Source: Acinetobacter sp. ASP199 (GTDB lineage: Bacteria > Pseudomonadota > Gammaproteobacteria > Pseudomonadales > Moraxellaceae). Taken from it: a stretch of 64,000 nt of DNA. This document shows positions 1 to 7,727 of the stretch, in pieces (position 1 is the stretch's first letter; the number at the start of each line of letters is the position of its first letter). Made by a program: the position numbers and the translations under genes. The notes below the pieces were generated by a model, which searched no databases, was not told where the DNA came from, and saw only the letters and a list, made by a program, of their open reading frames with translations. Where the stretch lies: assembly GCF_022700675.1 (NCBI RefSeq), contig NZ_CP062182.1:930001-994000 (forward strand). Direction: 5' to 3'.

Positions 1-52
1 GAGATATAAGTATCGGCAGGGATATAGACCTGCTGGCGAACATCCCAGAGTT
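1..52 (-). ncRNA. ssrS: 6S RNA, 5' end (truncated by window edge)
   Basis: Read on the minus strand, this stretch begins CTCTGGGATGTTCGCCAGCA and continues through a CCTGCCGATA segment. That closely follows the 5' arm of enterobacterial 6S RNA (CTCTGAGATGTTCGCAAGCG, then CTGAGCCGATA). 6S RNA binds the sigma-70 RNA polymerase holoenzyme as an open-promoter mimic. Its place directly downstream of zapA matches the zapA-ssrS order of E. coli and many gammaproteobacteria. Only about 50 nt of the expected 180-190 nt are inside the window, so the closing stem cannot be checked. Confidence 0.82.
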
Positions 53-58
53 AGACCT

Positions 59-86
59 AGTATAAACGATAAAGTTTATGTGGCAA
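59..86 (-). promoter_or_regulatory. Sigma-70 promoter for 6S RNA
   Basis: On the minus strand there is a TTGCCA -35 (81-86), a 16-bp spacer and a TATACT -10 (59-64). The predicted start is near position 52, where similarity to the 6S RNA 5' end begins. It lies in the 100-bp gap after the zapA stop codon, so 6S RNA is probably transcribed independently of zapA. Confidence 0.6.
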
Positions 87-151
87 CTCTATGCTGTGTT
101 GGAACTGTAAACTTCACCATTGATCGGATGAAGTTTAAACACAAAATCTGC

Positions 152-439
152 TTATTCAGTCAGTTCCTCAACTTCTTCTAAAATAGTTTGTAACAAACGT
201 TCGCAGTGAGCGTATTGTTGCAGCGATTTATTCATGCTCAATACTTCCTGCATCAGTTCTAGCGCTATCATAATCACCAGCTTACTTGGTTCCATACGTG
301 GTGCTTTACGACGAAATTCATCGTATTTGTCATTCAATAGTTGCGCTGCACGTTCAAGTTCTTCGCGTTGATCTGCGGTGGAGGCCAGACGGAAACTATG
401 GCCAATTACTCTTAAATCAATAGCAATCTGTTCGCTCAT
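152..439 (-). CDS. zapA: Cell division protein ZapA
   Basis: ZapA binds FtsZ and promotes bundling of protofilaments at the midcell Z-ring. The 95-residue product starts MSEQIAIDLRVIGHSF and has the usual small globular N-terminal domain (about residues 1-45). A helix then runs to the acidic C-terminus and corresponds to the coiled-coil dimer/tetramer region. Length is normal for the family. The start ATG overlaps by 4 bp (ATGA) the stop of the upstream coiled-coil gene, so the two are translationally coupled. 6S RNA follows downstream. The assignment rests on the sequence pattern plus the classic zapA-ssrS neighbourhood. Confidence 0.9.
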   Translation of the reverse strand: MSEQIAIDLRVIGHSFRLASTADQREELERAAQLLNDKYDEFRRKAPRMEPSKLVIMIALELMQEVLSMNKSLQQYAHCERLLQTILEEVEELTE

Positions 440-993
440 GTTGACGCTTCCTCAGTCGTTTCAGTCGGATGGGCCAATTGCTGAATTTCCTGTGCATGAT
501 GGTCTTGAGCTGTGCCCAGAATCGCCAGACGCTGGATAATCGCTTCAACCTTGGCTTTAGCATGCTCATTCTTCTGGGTCAGACGCTCAGTTTCCTGATG
601 CAGGCGCTGAATTTCCTGACGCGCCTGTTGCTGTTCATTCAGCAGCTTTTCTTTCAAAGCACGCAGTTCATTACGCTCAGCCAGAATTTCCTGAAAACGG
701 TTTTTCAGATCGGTGCAGCTTTTTTCCAGACGGCCATACCGGTCTGCGAGTGCAGTTGCATCATTATTAAGCTGTTGATATTGCGAGCGAGACTCAGCTA
801 ACTGTTCAGTTAAACTGTCATTTTCTTGTTGTTTTTGGCTAATAATGCTGTTTTTTTGAATGATTTCGGCTTGATGCTGACTCAGAGAGGAGTCCTGTTC
901 TTCACGCAGGCTGGAGTTTTCGTTCTCCAGATGTGCAAGGCGCGTTTTTAAAACGCCAATATGCACTTGTAGACGCTGTAATTCTTCTAACAT
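436..993 (-). CDS. Coiled-coil protein upstream of zapA (ZapB-like, unassigned)
   Basis: This is a 185-residue, almost wholly alpha-helical protein rich in Glu, Gln, Leu and Arg. Heptad-like patterns run from about residue 2 (LEELQRLQVHIGVLKTRL) to about 165. There is no signal peptide or membrane segment. I chose the ATG at 993. The frame stays open to 1098, but the extra 35 residues are Cys-rich, hydrophobic and not helical, and overlap the divergent ygfB start. The 4-bp overlap with zapA suggests one operon and a division-related role. By analogy with small coiled-coil partners of ZapA it may be a ZapB-like Z-ring factor, but this is inferred from context and I see no family-defining motif. 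Confidence 0.7.
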   Translation of the reverse strand: MLEELQRLQVHIGVLKTRLAHLENENSSLREEQDSSLSQHQAEIIQKNSIISQKQQENDSLTEQLAESRSQYQQLNNDATALADRYGRLEKSCTDLKNRFQEILAERNELRALKEKLLNEQQQARQEIQRLHQETERLTQKNEHAKAKVEAIIQRLAILGTAQDHHAQEIQQLAHPTETTEEAST

Positions 994-1057
994 ATCGAGG
1001 TCGCACAGTATTGCAAACAAAGGTAATATATAAGCAGTATAGAGATTGGATAAACGA

Positions 1058-1693
1058 ATGCAAGACGATATTTCAGGTTGGTCAGATTGGCACCGCAATT
1101 TTTCTTCAATTGAGGAAATTTCCAGCCCAAGCGAACTGCATGGTTTGCTTACCGGTATTGTTTGTGTGACCCAGGCGCCGAGTAGCGAAGAATGGTTACA
1201 GATTCTGGAAACTTTAGATATCCCGGAGCTGGATGCTGAAGCACTGGAACTGTTGACGGGTGAAGCAGAAGATGTTTTTCACTCACTTTCTGAAGATGAG
1301 CTGGATTATCTTCCATTACTTCCAGATGACGAGCATAGCCTGGCAGAACGTGTGCAGGCATTGGCAGACTGGTGTGCCGGTGTAGTCCTAGGCTTTGGTC
1401 TGGCAACAGGTCATATCCGTGATGATGAAATGGAACTGATTGAACATTTACAAGATGTTGCAGCAGTGGAATTTGAAGATTCTGACGACGATGCTGAAGG
1501 TGAGGAAAGCTATCTGGAGTTATACGAATTTGTACGTCTGATTCCGGTAAGTTTATCTATAGGCCGTAAAAAAGTTGAAGTTGAGGAAACGCCACTTTTG
1601 AAGCGTTTTACAGCGAAAGTAAAAACTGAGTCTACGGACCCAACTCAGGCACAATCCGTGGTTGAGATTTTCTCACCAAACCGCCCAAGCTGA
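1058..1693 (+). CDS. ygfB: UPF0149 family protein YgfB
   Basis: The 211-residue acidic protein matches the YgfB/YecA (UPF0149) pattern. It has an N-terminal 'ELHGLLTGIVC' segment corresponding to the 'EMHGLISGMIC' of YgfB, a central 'ADWCAGVVLGFGLATG' segment, and an acidic stretch before 'YEFVRLIPVSL'. In Pseudomonas, YgfB is a regulator affecting AlpA-controlled genes; elsewhere its function is poorly known. I chose the ATG at 1058. A TTG at 1046 in the same frame would add four residues. It is divergent from the coiled-coil/zapA operon and lies 112 bp upstream of pepP, the usual ygfB-pepP-ubiH order. Confidence 0.85.
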   Translation: MQDDISGWSDWHRNFSSIEEISSPSELHGLLTGIVCVTQAPSSEEWLQILETLDIPELDAEALELLTGEAEDVFHSLSEDELDYLPLLPDDEHSLAERVQALADWCAGVVLGFGLATGHIRDDEMELIEHLQDVAAVEFEDSDDDAEGEESYLELYEFVRLIPVSLSIGRKKVEVEETPLLKRFTAKVKTESTDPTQAQSVVEIFSPNRPS

Positions 1694-1805
1694 AGCATCG
1701 CCATTTCGCTTTAGAAAACCCGGTAATAAGTCCAGTAATCATCTGGCTTATTCCGGCACATCAAATCATATTCAAAAACAGCATTGATATAAGAAGTAAG
1801 GACCA

Positions 1806-3140
1806 ATGAAGAAACTGACACAAGCAGAATTTCAGGAACGTCGTGACACCCTCGCAGGGGAAATGGGACTACGCAGTATTGCCATTATTGCCACCAGCCC
1901 AGTGGCACTGCGTAACCGTGATGCTGACTATAAATATCGTGCCGATAGCAGTTTCTTTTATTTAACGGGCTTTGCTGAACCCGAAGCTGTCGCTGTCATC
2001 GAAACCTTTGACAGTGAAGAAGAAGGCTATACCTACAGCCTGTTCTGTCGTGAACGTGACCGCGAGATGGAAATCTGGAATGGTTATCGGGCTGGGGTAG
2101 ATGGTGCTGTCGATGACTATGAGGCAGATGAAGCCTATGCGATTGATCTGCTGGATGAAGAAATTCTGGAAAAACTGCAAAATAAGGACAAGTTATTCTA
2201 CCGTGTCGGCCATAGTGCAGAGTTTGATGCGCGTGTAGCAAAATGGATTGCACAAGCCAGTGGTGAAAGCCGCCGAGGAAAATCTGCACCTGCTCAAATC
2301 GTTCAGTTAGACTGTATTGTTGATGAAATGCGTCTGCATAAAGATGCCAATGAAATTGAATTGATGCAGATTGCTTCAGATATTTCTGCGGAAGCCCATA
2401 CTAAAGCGATGCAGACTGTACGTCCTGGCATGATGGAATATGCACTGGAAGCAGAGCTGAATTATGTATTTGGCAAAAATGGCTGCGTACCTGCTTATAA
2501 CAGTATTGTCGGTGGCGGTGAAAATGCCTGTATTCTGCATTATGTGGAAAATGACAAAGAACTGAAAGACGGTGATCTGGTACTGATTGATGCAGCCTGC
2601 GAATATCAGTTCTATGCATCCGACATTACCCGTACTTTCCCGGTAAATGGTAAATTCAGTCCTGAACAGAAAGCACTGTATAACATCGTGCTTGATGCAC
2701 AGATTGCGGCGATCAATGCAGTTCAGATTGGTCAATCATATAAAGAGCCACATCATGTAGCGGTACGCATTCTGGTTCAAGGTTTGCTGAACTTGGGCAT
2801 TATGCAGGGCAATATTGAGGAAATTATTGAAACCGAAAGTTTCCGCCAGTTCTATATGCATGGTACGGGACACTGGTTGGGCATGGACGTGCATGATGTC
2901 GGTGCTTATAAAGCCAATGGCGAATGGCGTGCTTATGAAGAAGGCATGGTCGTGACCGTAGAACCGGGCCTGTATATTGCACCGGATGATGAAACGGTAG
3001 ATCCAAAATGGCGTGGTATCGGGATCCGTATTGAAGATGATGTGGCTGTTACTAAAAATGGCCCATTGGTATTAACAGCCAAAGTGGTCAAAACCGTGGA
3101 AGATATTGAAGCCTTGATGGCAAAAGCTCGTGCTGCCTGA
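1806..3140 (+). CDS. pepP: Xaa-Pro aminopeptidase (aminopeptidase P II)
   Basis: This cytoplasmic metallopeptidase removes an N-terminal residue that precedes proline. The 444 residues are the normal length. The N-terminal AMP_N domain spans about 1-140 and the creatinase/pita-bread M24 domain about 175-435. The dinuclear metal ligands are visible: Asp in 'LVLIDAACEY' and 'ASDITRTFP', His in 'HGTGHWLGMDVHD', Glu in 'TVEPGLY' and Glu in 'GIRIEDDV'. The start is preceded by AAGTAAGGACC, a good ribosome site. In related genomes pepP is usually followed by ubiH. Here a terminator and about 5 kb of accessory DNA separate them. Confidence 0.95.
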   Translation: MKKLTQAEFQERRDTLAGEMGLRSIAIIATSPVALRNRDADYKYRADSSFFYLTGFAEPEAVAVIETFDSEEEGYTYSLFCRERDREMEIWNGYRAGVDGAVDDYEADEAYAIDLLDEEILEKLQNKDKLFYRVGHSAEFDARVAKWIAQASGESRRGKSAPAQIVQLDCIVDEMRLHKDANEIELMQIASDISAEAHTKAMQTVRPGMMEYALEAELNYVFGKNGCVPAYNSIVGGGENACILHYVENDKELKDGDLVLIDAACEYQFYASDITRTFPVNGKFSPEQKALYNIVLDAQIAAINAVQIGQSYKEPHHVAVRILVQGLLNLGIMQGNIEEIIETESFRQFYMHGTGHWLGMDVHDVGAYKANGEWRAYEEGMVVTVEPGLYIAPDDETVDPKWRGIGIRIEDDVAVTKNGPLVLTAKVVKTVEDIEALMAKARAA

Positions 3141-3155
3141 AAATAAGAGAGATTG

Positions 3156-3186
3156 AAAAAAAGCTGGTCATTTGACCAGCTTTTTT
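3156..3186 (+). terminator. Rho-independent terminator after pepP
   Basis: A perfect hairpin (AAGCTGGTCA / TGACCAGCTT, 2-nt loop) is flanked by a run of A and six or more T residues. It sits 15 bp after the pepP stop, so pepP transcription ends before the accessory region. Confidence 0.88.
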
Positions 3187-3351
3187 GTTTTTTAAATTAA
3201 TGTGAATTCAATCAAATAAATAATGAATTATTTTTTTACCAATTGGTCTTATCGAAGTTAATCTGGTTATTTTTTGATTCAATTCTTATATAATTCTTTT
3301 TTAATCTCCCTCACTAGTATTTATAAATACTCATCATTCTGAGTGTTCTCC

Positions 3352-4308
3352 ATGCACAGTATAAAATTTCATAATTTTGAAGAAGCGGGTAAACAGGTAC
3401 TTCAATATCTTCATCAGCATTTGGGTTTTGGCTTATGGATGATCACTCGTTTAGAAAATGAGGACTGGATTATTCTACAGGCTGAAAATGAAAAATATGA
3501 TATTAAGCCTGGCGAAGTTTTCAGTTGGACCGATTCATTTTGCTATCACATGGTACAGGGAAAGGCTCCTAAAATAGCGCCATGCTCCAAGGCAATCGAG
3601 CTATATGCCAAGGCACCAATAAATAAGAAATTGTCGATTGAATCTTATATCGGTGAGCCACTGTTTAATGAGGATGGCTCAATTTTTGGAACAATTTGTG
3701 CTATTGATGATGAGCCTCATTCTGAAGACATTTTAAAAGATGCAGCACTTATTTCACTTTTAGGCAGTCTATTAAGCTCAATTTTGCAAAGTGAATTGCG
3801 AGAAAACAAGCAGAGACGTTTACGTGAACGTTATGAGGTAGAGGCGCTCACCGACAGTTTAACCGGACTGTATAACCGCCGGGCATGGGATCAGTTGTTA
3901 GAAGCTGAGGAAGGACGCTGTCAGCGTTATGGCTTACCCGCTGCAATATTTAGTATTGACCTGAATAATTTAAAGCAGGTGAATGACCAGTTTGGACATG
4001 ATGCAGGGGATCAGTTAATTCAGCGTACTTCAGCTGTACTGGTAGAACATATGCGTGTCAATGATGTGATTGCACGTATGGGGGGTGATGAATTTACGAT
4101 TTTATGTCCTGAAACTAAAGCTGAAGACGCAGCGGCTTTATATCTTCGTCTAACCGATACATTTGCAACTGCTAATATTCATGTCGCAATTGGCTACGCA
4201 GTCCGCCAGCTGACAACAGATCTATATGAGGTTTTAATAGAGTCAGATAAGAATATGTATGAGCATAAGAAAAAAGCCAAACTGGAAGCAGATGATTTTA
4301 TAAACTAA
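3352..4308 (+). CDS. GAF-GGDEF diguanylate cyclase
   Basis: This soluble protein is predicted to make cyclic di-GMP from two GTP. It has 318 residues from the ATG at 3352; a GTG at 3343 is a less likely start. A GAF-type sensor domain spans about residues 15-155 (motif 'YIGEPLFNEDGSIFGTIC'). A short helical linker follows, then the GGDEF domain at about 175-315, with 'DSLTGLYNRRAW' and an intact GGDEF at 244-248. RVND at 235-238, five residues upstream, fits the RxxD product-inhibition site, so activity is probably feedback controlled. A TATAAT -10-like box lies at 3289-3294. It stands alone between pepP and the first IS element and may be an acquired gene. Confidence 0.88.
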   Translation: MHSIKFHNFEEAGKQVLQYLHQHLGFGLWMITRLENEDWIILQAENEKYDIKPGEVFSWTDSFCYHMVQGKAPKIAPCSKAIELYAKAPINKKLSIESYIGEPLFNEDGSIFGTICAIDDEPHSEDILKDAALISLLGSLLSSILQSELRENKQRRLRERYEVEALTDSLTGLYNRRAWDQLLEAEEGRCQRYGLPAAIFSIDLNNLKQVNDQFGHDAGDQLIQRTSAVLVEHMRVNDVIARMGGDEFTILCPETKAEDAAALYLRLTDTFATANIHVAIGYAVRQLTTDLYEVLIESDKNMYEHKKKAKLEADDFIN

Positions 4309-4335
4309 AATTGGTTAAGACCAAACTATCCAGGC

Positions 4336-4560
4336 TTGATGAGCTGCAAGAAATTGTCCCTAAGGTGTATCTGTTGTGAGCCAGTATCAAGATTGCTCCC
4401 TTTGCGCAGAAAAACAGGCTTTAGTCTGATTTTTCATCATTTGCTGGATTTGGATATTCAATCTCTGGTGGCTGCAGAGGGAAATATTTTGAGGGACAAA
4501 GCAAAGCCTAAACTCATGAAAGTGATTGCGAATACTTTTAAAAAGAAATCTTGCCAGTAA
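4336..4560 (+). CDS. Unrecognised short ORF, possible gene remnant
   Basis: This is an open frame of 74 codons with a Cys-rich N-terminus and a basic C-terminus ('KLMKVIANTFKKK'). I recognise no family. There is no convincing ribosome site. It lies in the 297-bp stretch between the diguanylate cyclase and the first IS, where other frames also give short protein-like runs, which would suit a decayed, frameshifted gene. I see nothing else in this stretch. Confidence 0.2.
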   Translation: MMSCKKLSLRCICCEPVSRLLPLRRKTGFSLIFHHLLDLDIQSLVAAEGNILRDKAKPKLMKVIANTFKKKSCQ

Positions 4561-4675
4561 TGATAAGAGATTAAATTAGGAGGAAAAAGAATAAATAATT
4601 AATTAGATCTCTTTCATAAATCAAAAAACGATCTTCTTTTTGGTTAATATTTGCACTCCGGATTTCTTGGCATTC

Positions 4676-5086
4676 GTGCATAATCTGCGGATGAAATACA
4701 TCGATTCAAACAAGCTTTCTGATCCTCAGTTCAAGCGATACACAGGCATCTCATGGTCAACTTTCTATTTGATGGTTGAGCAATTGCAGAAGCATGTCTC
4801 TGCCAAAGGCAGACCGCCCAAGTTAAGCCTGGAGGATCAGGTTCTGCTCTGTCTGAGCTATTGGCGGGAATACCGAACCTTATTTCACGTTGCGACGAGT
4901 TACGGGGTTTCAGAGCCCACAGCCTCAAGAATTGTCCGTCATGTTGAAGACTGCCTGATTCGGTCCAATCTGTTTAATTTACCCAAAGATTTACCCGAGG
5001 GCGAAGGCATCGACTGGAATGTTGTGATCGTGGATGCCACGGAAATTCCAATCCAAAGGCCTAAAAAAACAGAAGAAAAGCTATAG
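4676..5086 (+). CDS. IS5-family transposase orfA (copy A)
   Basis: The N-terminal part of a split DDE transposase. 'GRPPKLSLEDQVLLCLSYWR' is the helix-turn-helix/DUF4096-type DNA-binding region, and 'VVIVDATEIPIQRPKK' contains the first catalytic Asp. I set the start at GTG 4676 because copy B has ATG at the same place; an in-frame TTG at 4640 opens the frame earlier. The frame ends at TAG 5084-5086. Moving into the +1 frame at the A7 run (5065-5071) gives a continuous product, ...RPKKQKKSYSG..., so frameshifting or transcriptional slippage is presumably used. Confidence 0.85.
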   Translation: MHNLRMKYIDSNKLSDPQFKRYTGISWSTFYLMVEQLQKHVSAKGRPPKLSLEDQVLLCLSYWREYRTLFHVATSYGVSEPTASRIVRHVEDCLIRSNLFNLPKDLPEGEGIDWNVVIVDATEIPIQRPKKTEEKL

Positions 5087-5504
5087 CGGCAAGAAAAAGA
5101 CCCATACCTTTAAAGTACAGGCCATGATTCACTACAAAACTCAGCAAATTCTGAGTTTATGTACCAGTCGCGGTGCAGTGCATGATTTCGAGTTGTTCAA
5201 ACGCAATTTAAACCAGATTCCTTTTGGGGCTTTTATCCTTGCAGATAAAGGCTATCAGGGGATTTATGTGTTGTATCCGAATAGCCTGTTACCATTAAAA
5301 GCCAAAAGACACTGTAAATTGGATCCTGAATTGAAAATCTATAATCAGGAAATCAATAAAAGAAGAATCGGAATTGAGCATGTATTTGGCAGCCTGAAAA
5401 CCTTCAAAATCCTTGCTGAGCGTTATCGAAATAGAGGTAAAAGGCTTGGTTTGAGATTCAATTTAATCGCTGGAATCTACAACTTGGAACTGAGCAAAAA
5501 ATGA
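5034..5504 (+). CDS. IS5-family transposase orfB (copy A)
   Basis: The C-terminal catalytic part of the transposase. It shows 'FILADKGYQGI' (second Asp of the DDE triad) and 'INKRRIGIEHVFGSLKTFK' (the Glu of the triad in the R-G-I-E-H-x-F context). The meaningful sequence starts after the frameshift near 5067. The ATG at 5034 is only where the frame opens, and its first 10 codons read the orfA region out of frame. The stop TGA lies inside the right inverted repeat. Confidence 0.85.
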   Translation: MPRKFQSKGLKKQKKSYSGKKKTHTFKVQAMIHYKTQQILSLCTSRGAVHDFELFKRNLNQIPFGAFILADKGYQGIYVLYPNSLLPLKAKRHCKLDPELKIYNQEINKRRIGIEHVFGSLKTFKILAERYRNRGKRLGLRFNLIAGIYNLELSKK

Positions 5505-5803
5505 TTTATGAAAGAGGTCTACTGTTTTTTTACTGCTTTTTAAATAAAATAATGATTTTAAAATCAATTGATTAAATATGTTTTAATAAAATATTTAAAG
5601 CTCAAATTTTGATTTGGTTTACGTAAAATATGAACAACTCAAAGAAAACCAACTCAATTAAAATTTAATGCTTATAACATGACATTTATTCAACATAGAT
5701 CAACACAGAATACGGACTTTTAGCATCAAGACTACATATTCATTCCGCTATGGCTTGCATAATTTTGGGTGAGAATTAATCAAATATAACCTGGAGAAAA
5801 ATC

Positions 5804-6046
5804 ATGAGAAGACTTGGAACTTTAGACTGGATCGCCTACGCATTAGCCATTATTGGTGGCTTGAATTGGGGCTTGGTTGGTGCATTTGACTTTAACTTAG
5901 TCGCAGCAATCTTTGGTGAGCAGAGTGCACTTTCTCGAATTATTTATGTTCTGGTTGGCCTGTCTGCGATTTACCTGATCTATACTGCAACTAAGTTAGG
6001 CCGTCATGATGTGCATCATGAAGCTCATACACGAACAATGCATTAA
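5804..6046 (+). CDS. DUF378 small membrane protein
   Basis: An 80-residue protein with two predicted membrane helices (about residues 8-30 and 45-62) and the DUF378 signature 'LDWIAYALAIIGGLNWGLVG', followed by a His-rich hydrophilic tail ('HDVHHEAHTRTMH'). Members such as Bacillus YuzA have no defined function. A ribosome site (CTGGAGAAA) lies 7-8 bp before the ATG and a strong terminator follows. It is the only non-IS gene between two inverted IS copies. Confidence 0.85.
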   Translation: MRRLGTLDWIAYALAIIGGLNWGLVGAFDFNLVAAIFGEQSALSRIIYVLVGLSAIYLIYTATKLGRHDVHHEAHTRTMH

Positions 6047-6120
6047 TAAATCAGCATATATAAGCTCACTCATTATTTAGTTAATGAATTAAATAGTTAA
6101 AGTGAGTTGGCTGCTAAATA

Positions 6121-6147
6121 AAAACGGAGCTTATGCTCCGTTTTTAT
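6121..6147 (+). terminator. Terminator after the DUF378 gene
   Basis: Hairpin AAAAACGGAGC / GCTCCGTTTTT with a 4-base loop and a T tract. The symmetrical A/T flanks mean it can also act on minus-strand transcripts leaving IS copy B. Confidence 0.85.
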
Positions 6148-6214
6148 TGTATAAAGAATAATTAAATATAGATTTATATTTTTATTTATCTGAATAATAG
6201 ACTTATTTCATAAG

Positions 6215-6691
6215 TCATTTTTTACTCAGTTCCATATTGTAGATTCCAGCAATTAAATTGAATCTTAAACCCAGTCTTTTTCCTCGATTACGATATCGCT
6301 CAGCAAGGATTTTGAAGGTTTTTAAACTGCCAAATACATGCTCAATCCCAATTCTTCTTTTGTTGATTTCTTGATTATAGATTTTTAGTTCAGGATTCAA
6401 TTTACAGCGCTTTTTTGCTTTTAATGGCAATAGGCTATTTGGATACACTGAGTAAATCCCTTGATAGCCTTTATCTGCAAGGATAAAGGCACCTGCCGGA
6501 ATCTGATGCAAGTTTCGTTTGAAGAGTGCGAAATCATGTACAGCACCACGACTCGTGCATAAACTCAGAATTTGTTGAGTTCTATAATGAATGATGGCCT
6601 GTACTTTGAAAGTATGTGCCTTCTTTTTGCCACTATAGCTTTTCTTCTGTTTTTTTAGGTCTTTGTATTGGAATTTCTGTGGCATCAACAA
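6215..6691 (-). CDS. IS5-family transposase orfB (copy B)
   Basis: The C-terminal catalytic part, with 'FILADKGYQGI' and 'KRRIGIEHVFGSLKTFKIL' conserved, so the DDE residues look intact. The true product is presumably the orfA-orfB fusion made across the A7 run. The first residues of this frame overlap orfA and are not meaningful. Differences from copy A are scattered substitutions. Confidence 0.85.
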   Translation of the reverse strand: MLMPQKFQYKDLKKQKKSYSGKKKAHTFKVQAIIHYRTQQILSLCTSRGAVHDFALFKRNLHQIPAGAFILADKGYQGIYSVYPNSLLPLKAKKRCKLNPELKIYNQEINKRRIGIEHVFGSLKTFKILAERYRNRGKRLGLRFNLIAGIYNMELSKK

Positions 6692-7043
6692 TCACCACGT
6701 TCCAGTCGATGCCTTCGCCCTTAGGTAAATGCTTCGGTAAATTAAATAGATTAGACTTGATCAGGCAGTCCTCTACATGACGGACAATTCTTGAAGCAGT
6801 CGGCTCTGACACACCATAACTAGTTGCAACATGGAACAATGTTCGATATTCACGCCAATAACTTAAGCACAGAAGGATTTGATCTTCTATGCTTAATTTG
6901 GTGGGTCTACCTTTAGCAGGAACATGCATTTTCAGTTGTTCCACCATTAAATCAAAGGTTGACCATGAGATGCCTGTGTATCGCTTAAACTGTGTTTCAG
7001 AAAGCTTTTTTGAATCGATGTATTTCATCCGCAGATTATGCAT
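6633..7043 (-). CDS. IS5-family transposase orfA (copy B)
   Basis: 136 residues, collinear with copy A orfA (DNA-binding region 'GRPTKLSIEDQILLCLSYWR', first catalytic Asp in 'VVIVDATEIPIQRPKK'). It ends at the same TAG just after the A7 slippage run. Its ATG start supports the corresponding GTG start chosen for copy A. No internal stops are seen, so the copy could be active if frameshifting occurs. Confidence 0.85.
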   Translation of the reverse strand: MHNLRMKYIDSKKLSETQFKRYTGISWSTFDLMVEQLKMHVPAKGRPTKLSIEDQILLCLSYWREYRTLFHVATSYGVSEPTASRIVRHVEDCLIKSNLFNLPKHLPKGEGIDWNVVIVDATEIPIQRPKKTEEKL

Positions 7044-7285
7044 GAATATTTAAAATTCTTCGGTACAAATAATCAGCAAGAGACTGTTTGTTTTTTGATT
7101 TATGAAAGAGGCCTAATAAGATAGATAATTTTATTTAATTTTAGAATATTTGTGCTGTATCTTTTTGTATTTGGTTGTTTATTATAATTTTTTTATGAAA
7201 TTGCAATAGAAAAATAATAGTCAATGTTTTTTACTTAATTTAATAGATCTCTTGCGAAAGTAAAAACCATCCCCATATAGATTTC

Positions 7286-7684
7286 ATGAGATATCAGAAC
7301 TTAAACCGTTTTTCAGATTCTGAATTCAAGCGCTTGGTTGGCGTACCTCGAGCAGTTTTTACCGAAATGGTCGAGGTTTTAGAAAAAGCAGAATCACTCA
7401 AAAAGAAATCAGGCCGTCCTCATACTTTAGCTATAGAGGATCAATTGTTATTAACACTCAATTACTTACGAAATTATAGCACTCAATTGGAGTTAGCAGC
7501 ACACTATCATATCGCTGAAAGTAATGTGAACCGAACCATTAAAAAGGTTGAAGATGCCTTAATGAGATCAAGACGTTTTACTCTGCCAAAACGAAGCCTT
7601 ACCACAACAGACGAACGCTTTAACTGGGTCATTATTGATGCGACAGAATGTTCAATAGAACGCCCGAAAAAAAAATCAGAGTAA
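7286..7684 (+). CDS. IS5-family transposase orfA (third element)
   Basis: 132 residues. 'SGRPHTLAIEDQLLLTLNYL' is the DNA-binding region and 'FNWVIIDATECSIERPKKK' holds the first catalytic Asp. The frame stops at TAA just after an A9 run (7667-7675). Moving into the +1 frame there joins it to the downstream frame reading ...NQSKFYSGKKKKHTLK, matching the YSGKKK element of the other copies. Slippage on A9 is a plausible way of making the full transposase. Confidence 0.85.
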   Translation: MRYQNLNRFSDSEFKRLVGVPRAVFTEMVEVLEKAESLKKKSGRPHTLAIEDQLLLTLNYLRNYSTQLELAAHYHIAESNVNRTIKKVEDALMRSRRFTLPKRSLTTTDERFNWVIIDATECSIERPKKKSE

Positions 7685-7727
7685 GTTCTATAGTGGTAAA
7701 AAGAAGAAACATACGCTTAAAGCCCAA

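Larger units (their letters stand above)
4606..5519 (+). mobile_element. IS5-family (IS427-like) insertion sequence, copy A, 914 bp
   Basis: The left end is GATCTCTTTCATAAATCA and the right end TGATTTATGAAAGAGGTC. These are inverted repeats of about 18 bp with one mismatch, flanked on both sides by TA (4604-4605 and 5520-5521), the expected target duplication. It carries two overlapping ORFs (orfA and orfB) joined at an A-rich frameshift site, as in the IS427 group. A related copy of the same 914-bp length lies in opposite orientation at 6200-7113. Confidence 0.9.
6200..7113 (-). mobile_element. IS5-family (IS427-like) insertion sequence, copy B, 914 bp, inverted
   Basis: Same length and organisation as copy A but on the minus strand. 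The ends are GACTTATTTCATAAGTCA (left) and TGATTTATGAAAGAGGCC (right), flanked by TA at 6198-6199 and 7114-7115. The left end has diverged from the consensus. The encoded proteins differ from copy A at roughly one residue in ten, so the copies are not products of one recent duplication. Confidence 0.9.

Noticed and set aside
3238..3247. ACCAATTGGT palindrome upstream of the diguanylate cyclase as a possible LldR operator
   Set aside because: It lacks the 3-bp centre of TGGTnnnACCA and has the half-sites in reverse order, so it is a chance palindrome in AT-rich sequence.
4604..7115. Recent composite transposon with shared outer target duplication
   Set aside because: Each copy has its own TA pair on both sides and the copies are diverged. 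Kept only as a possible mobile block.
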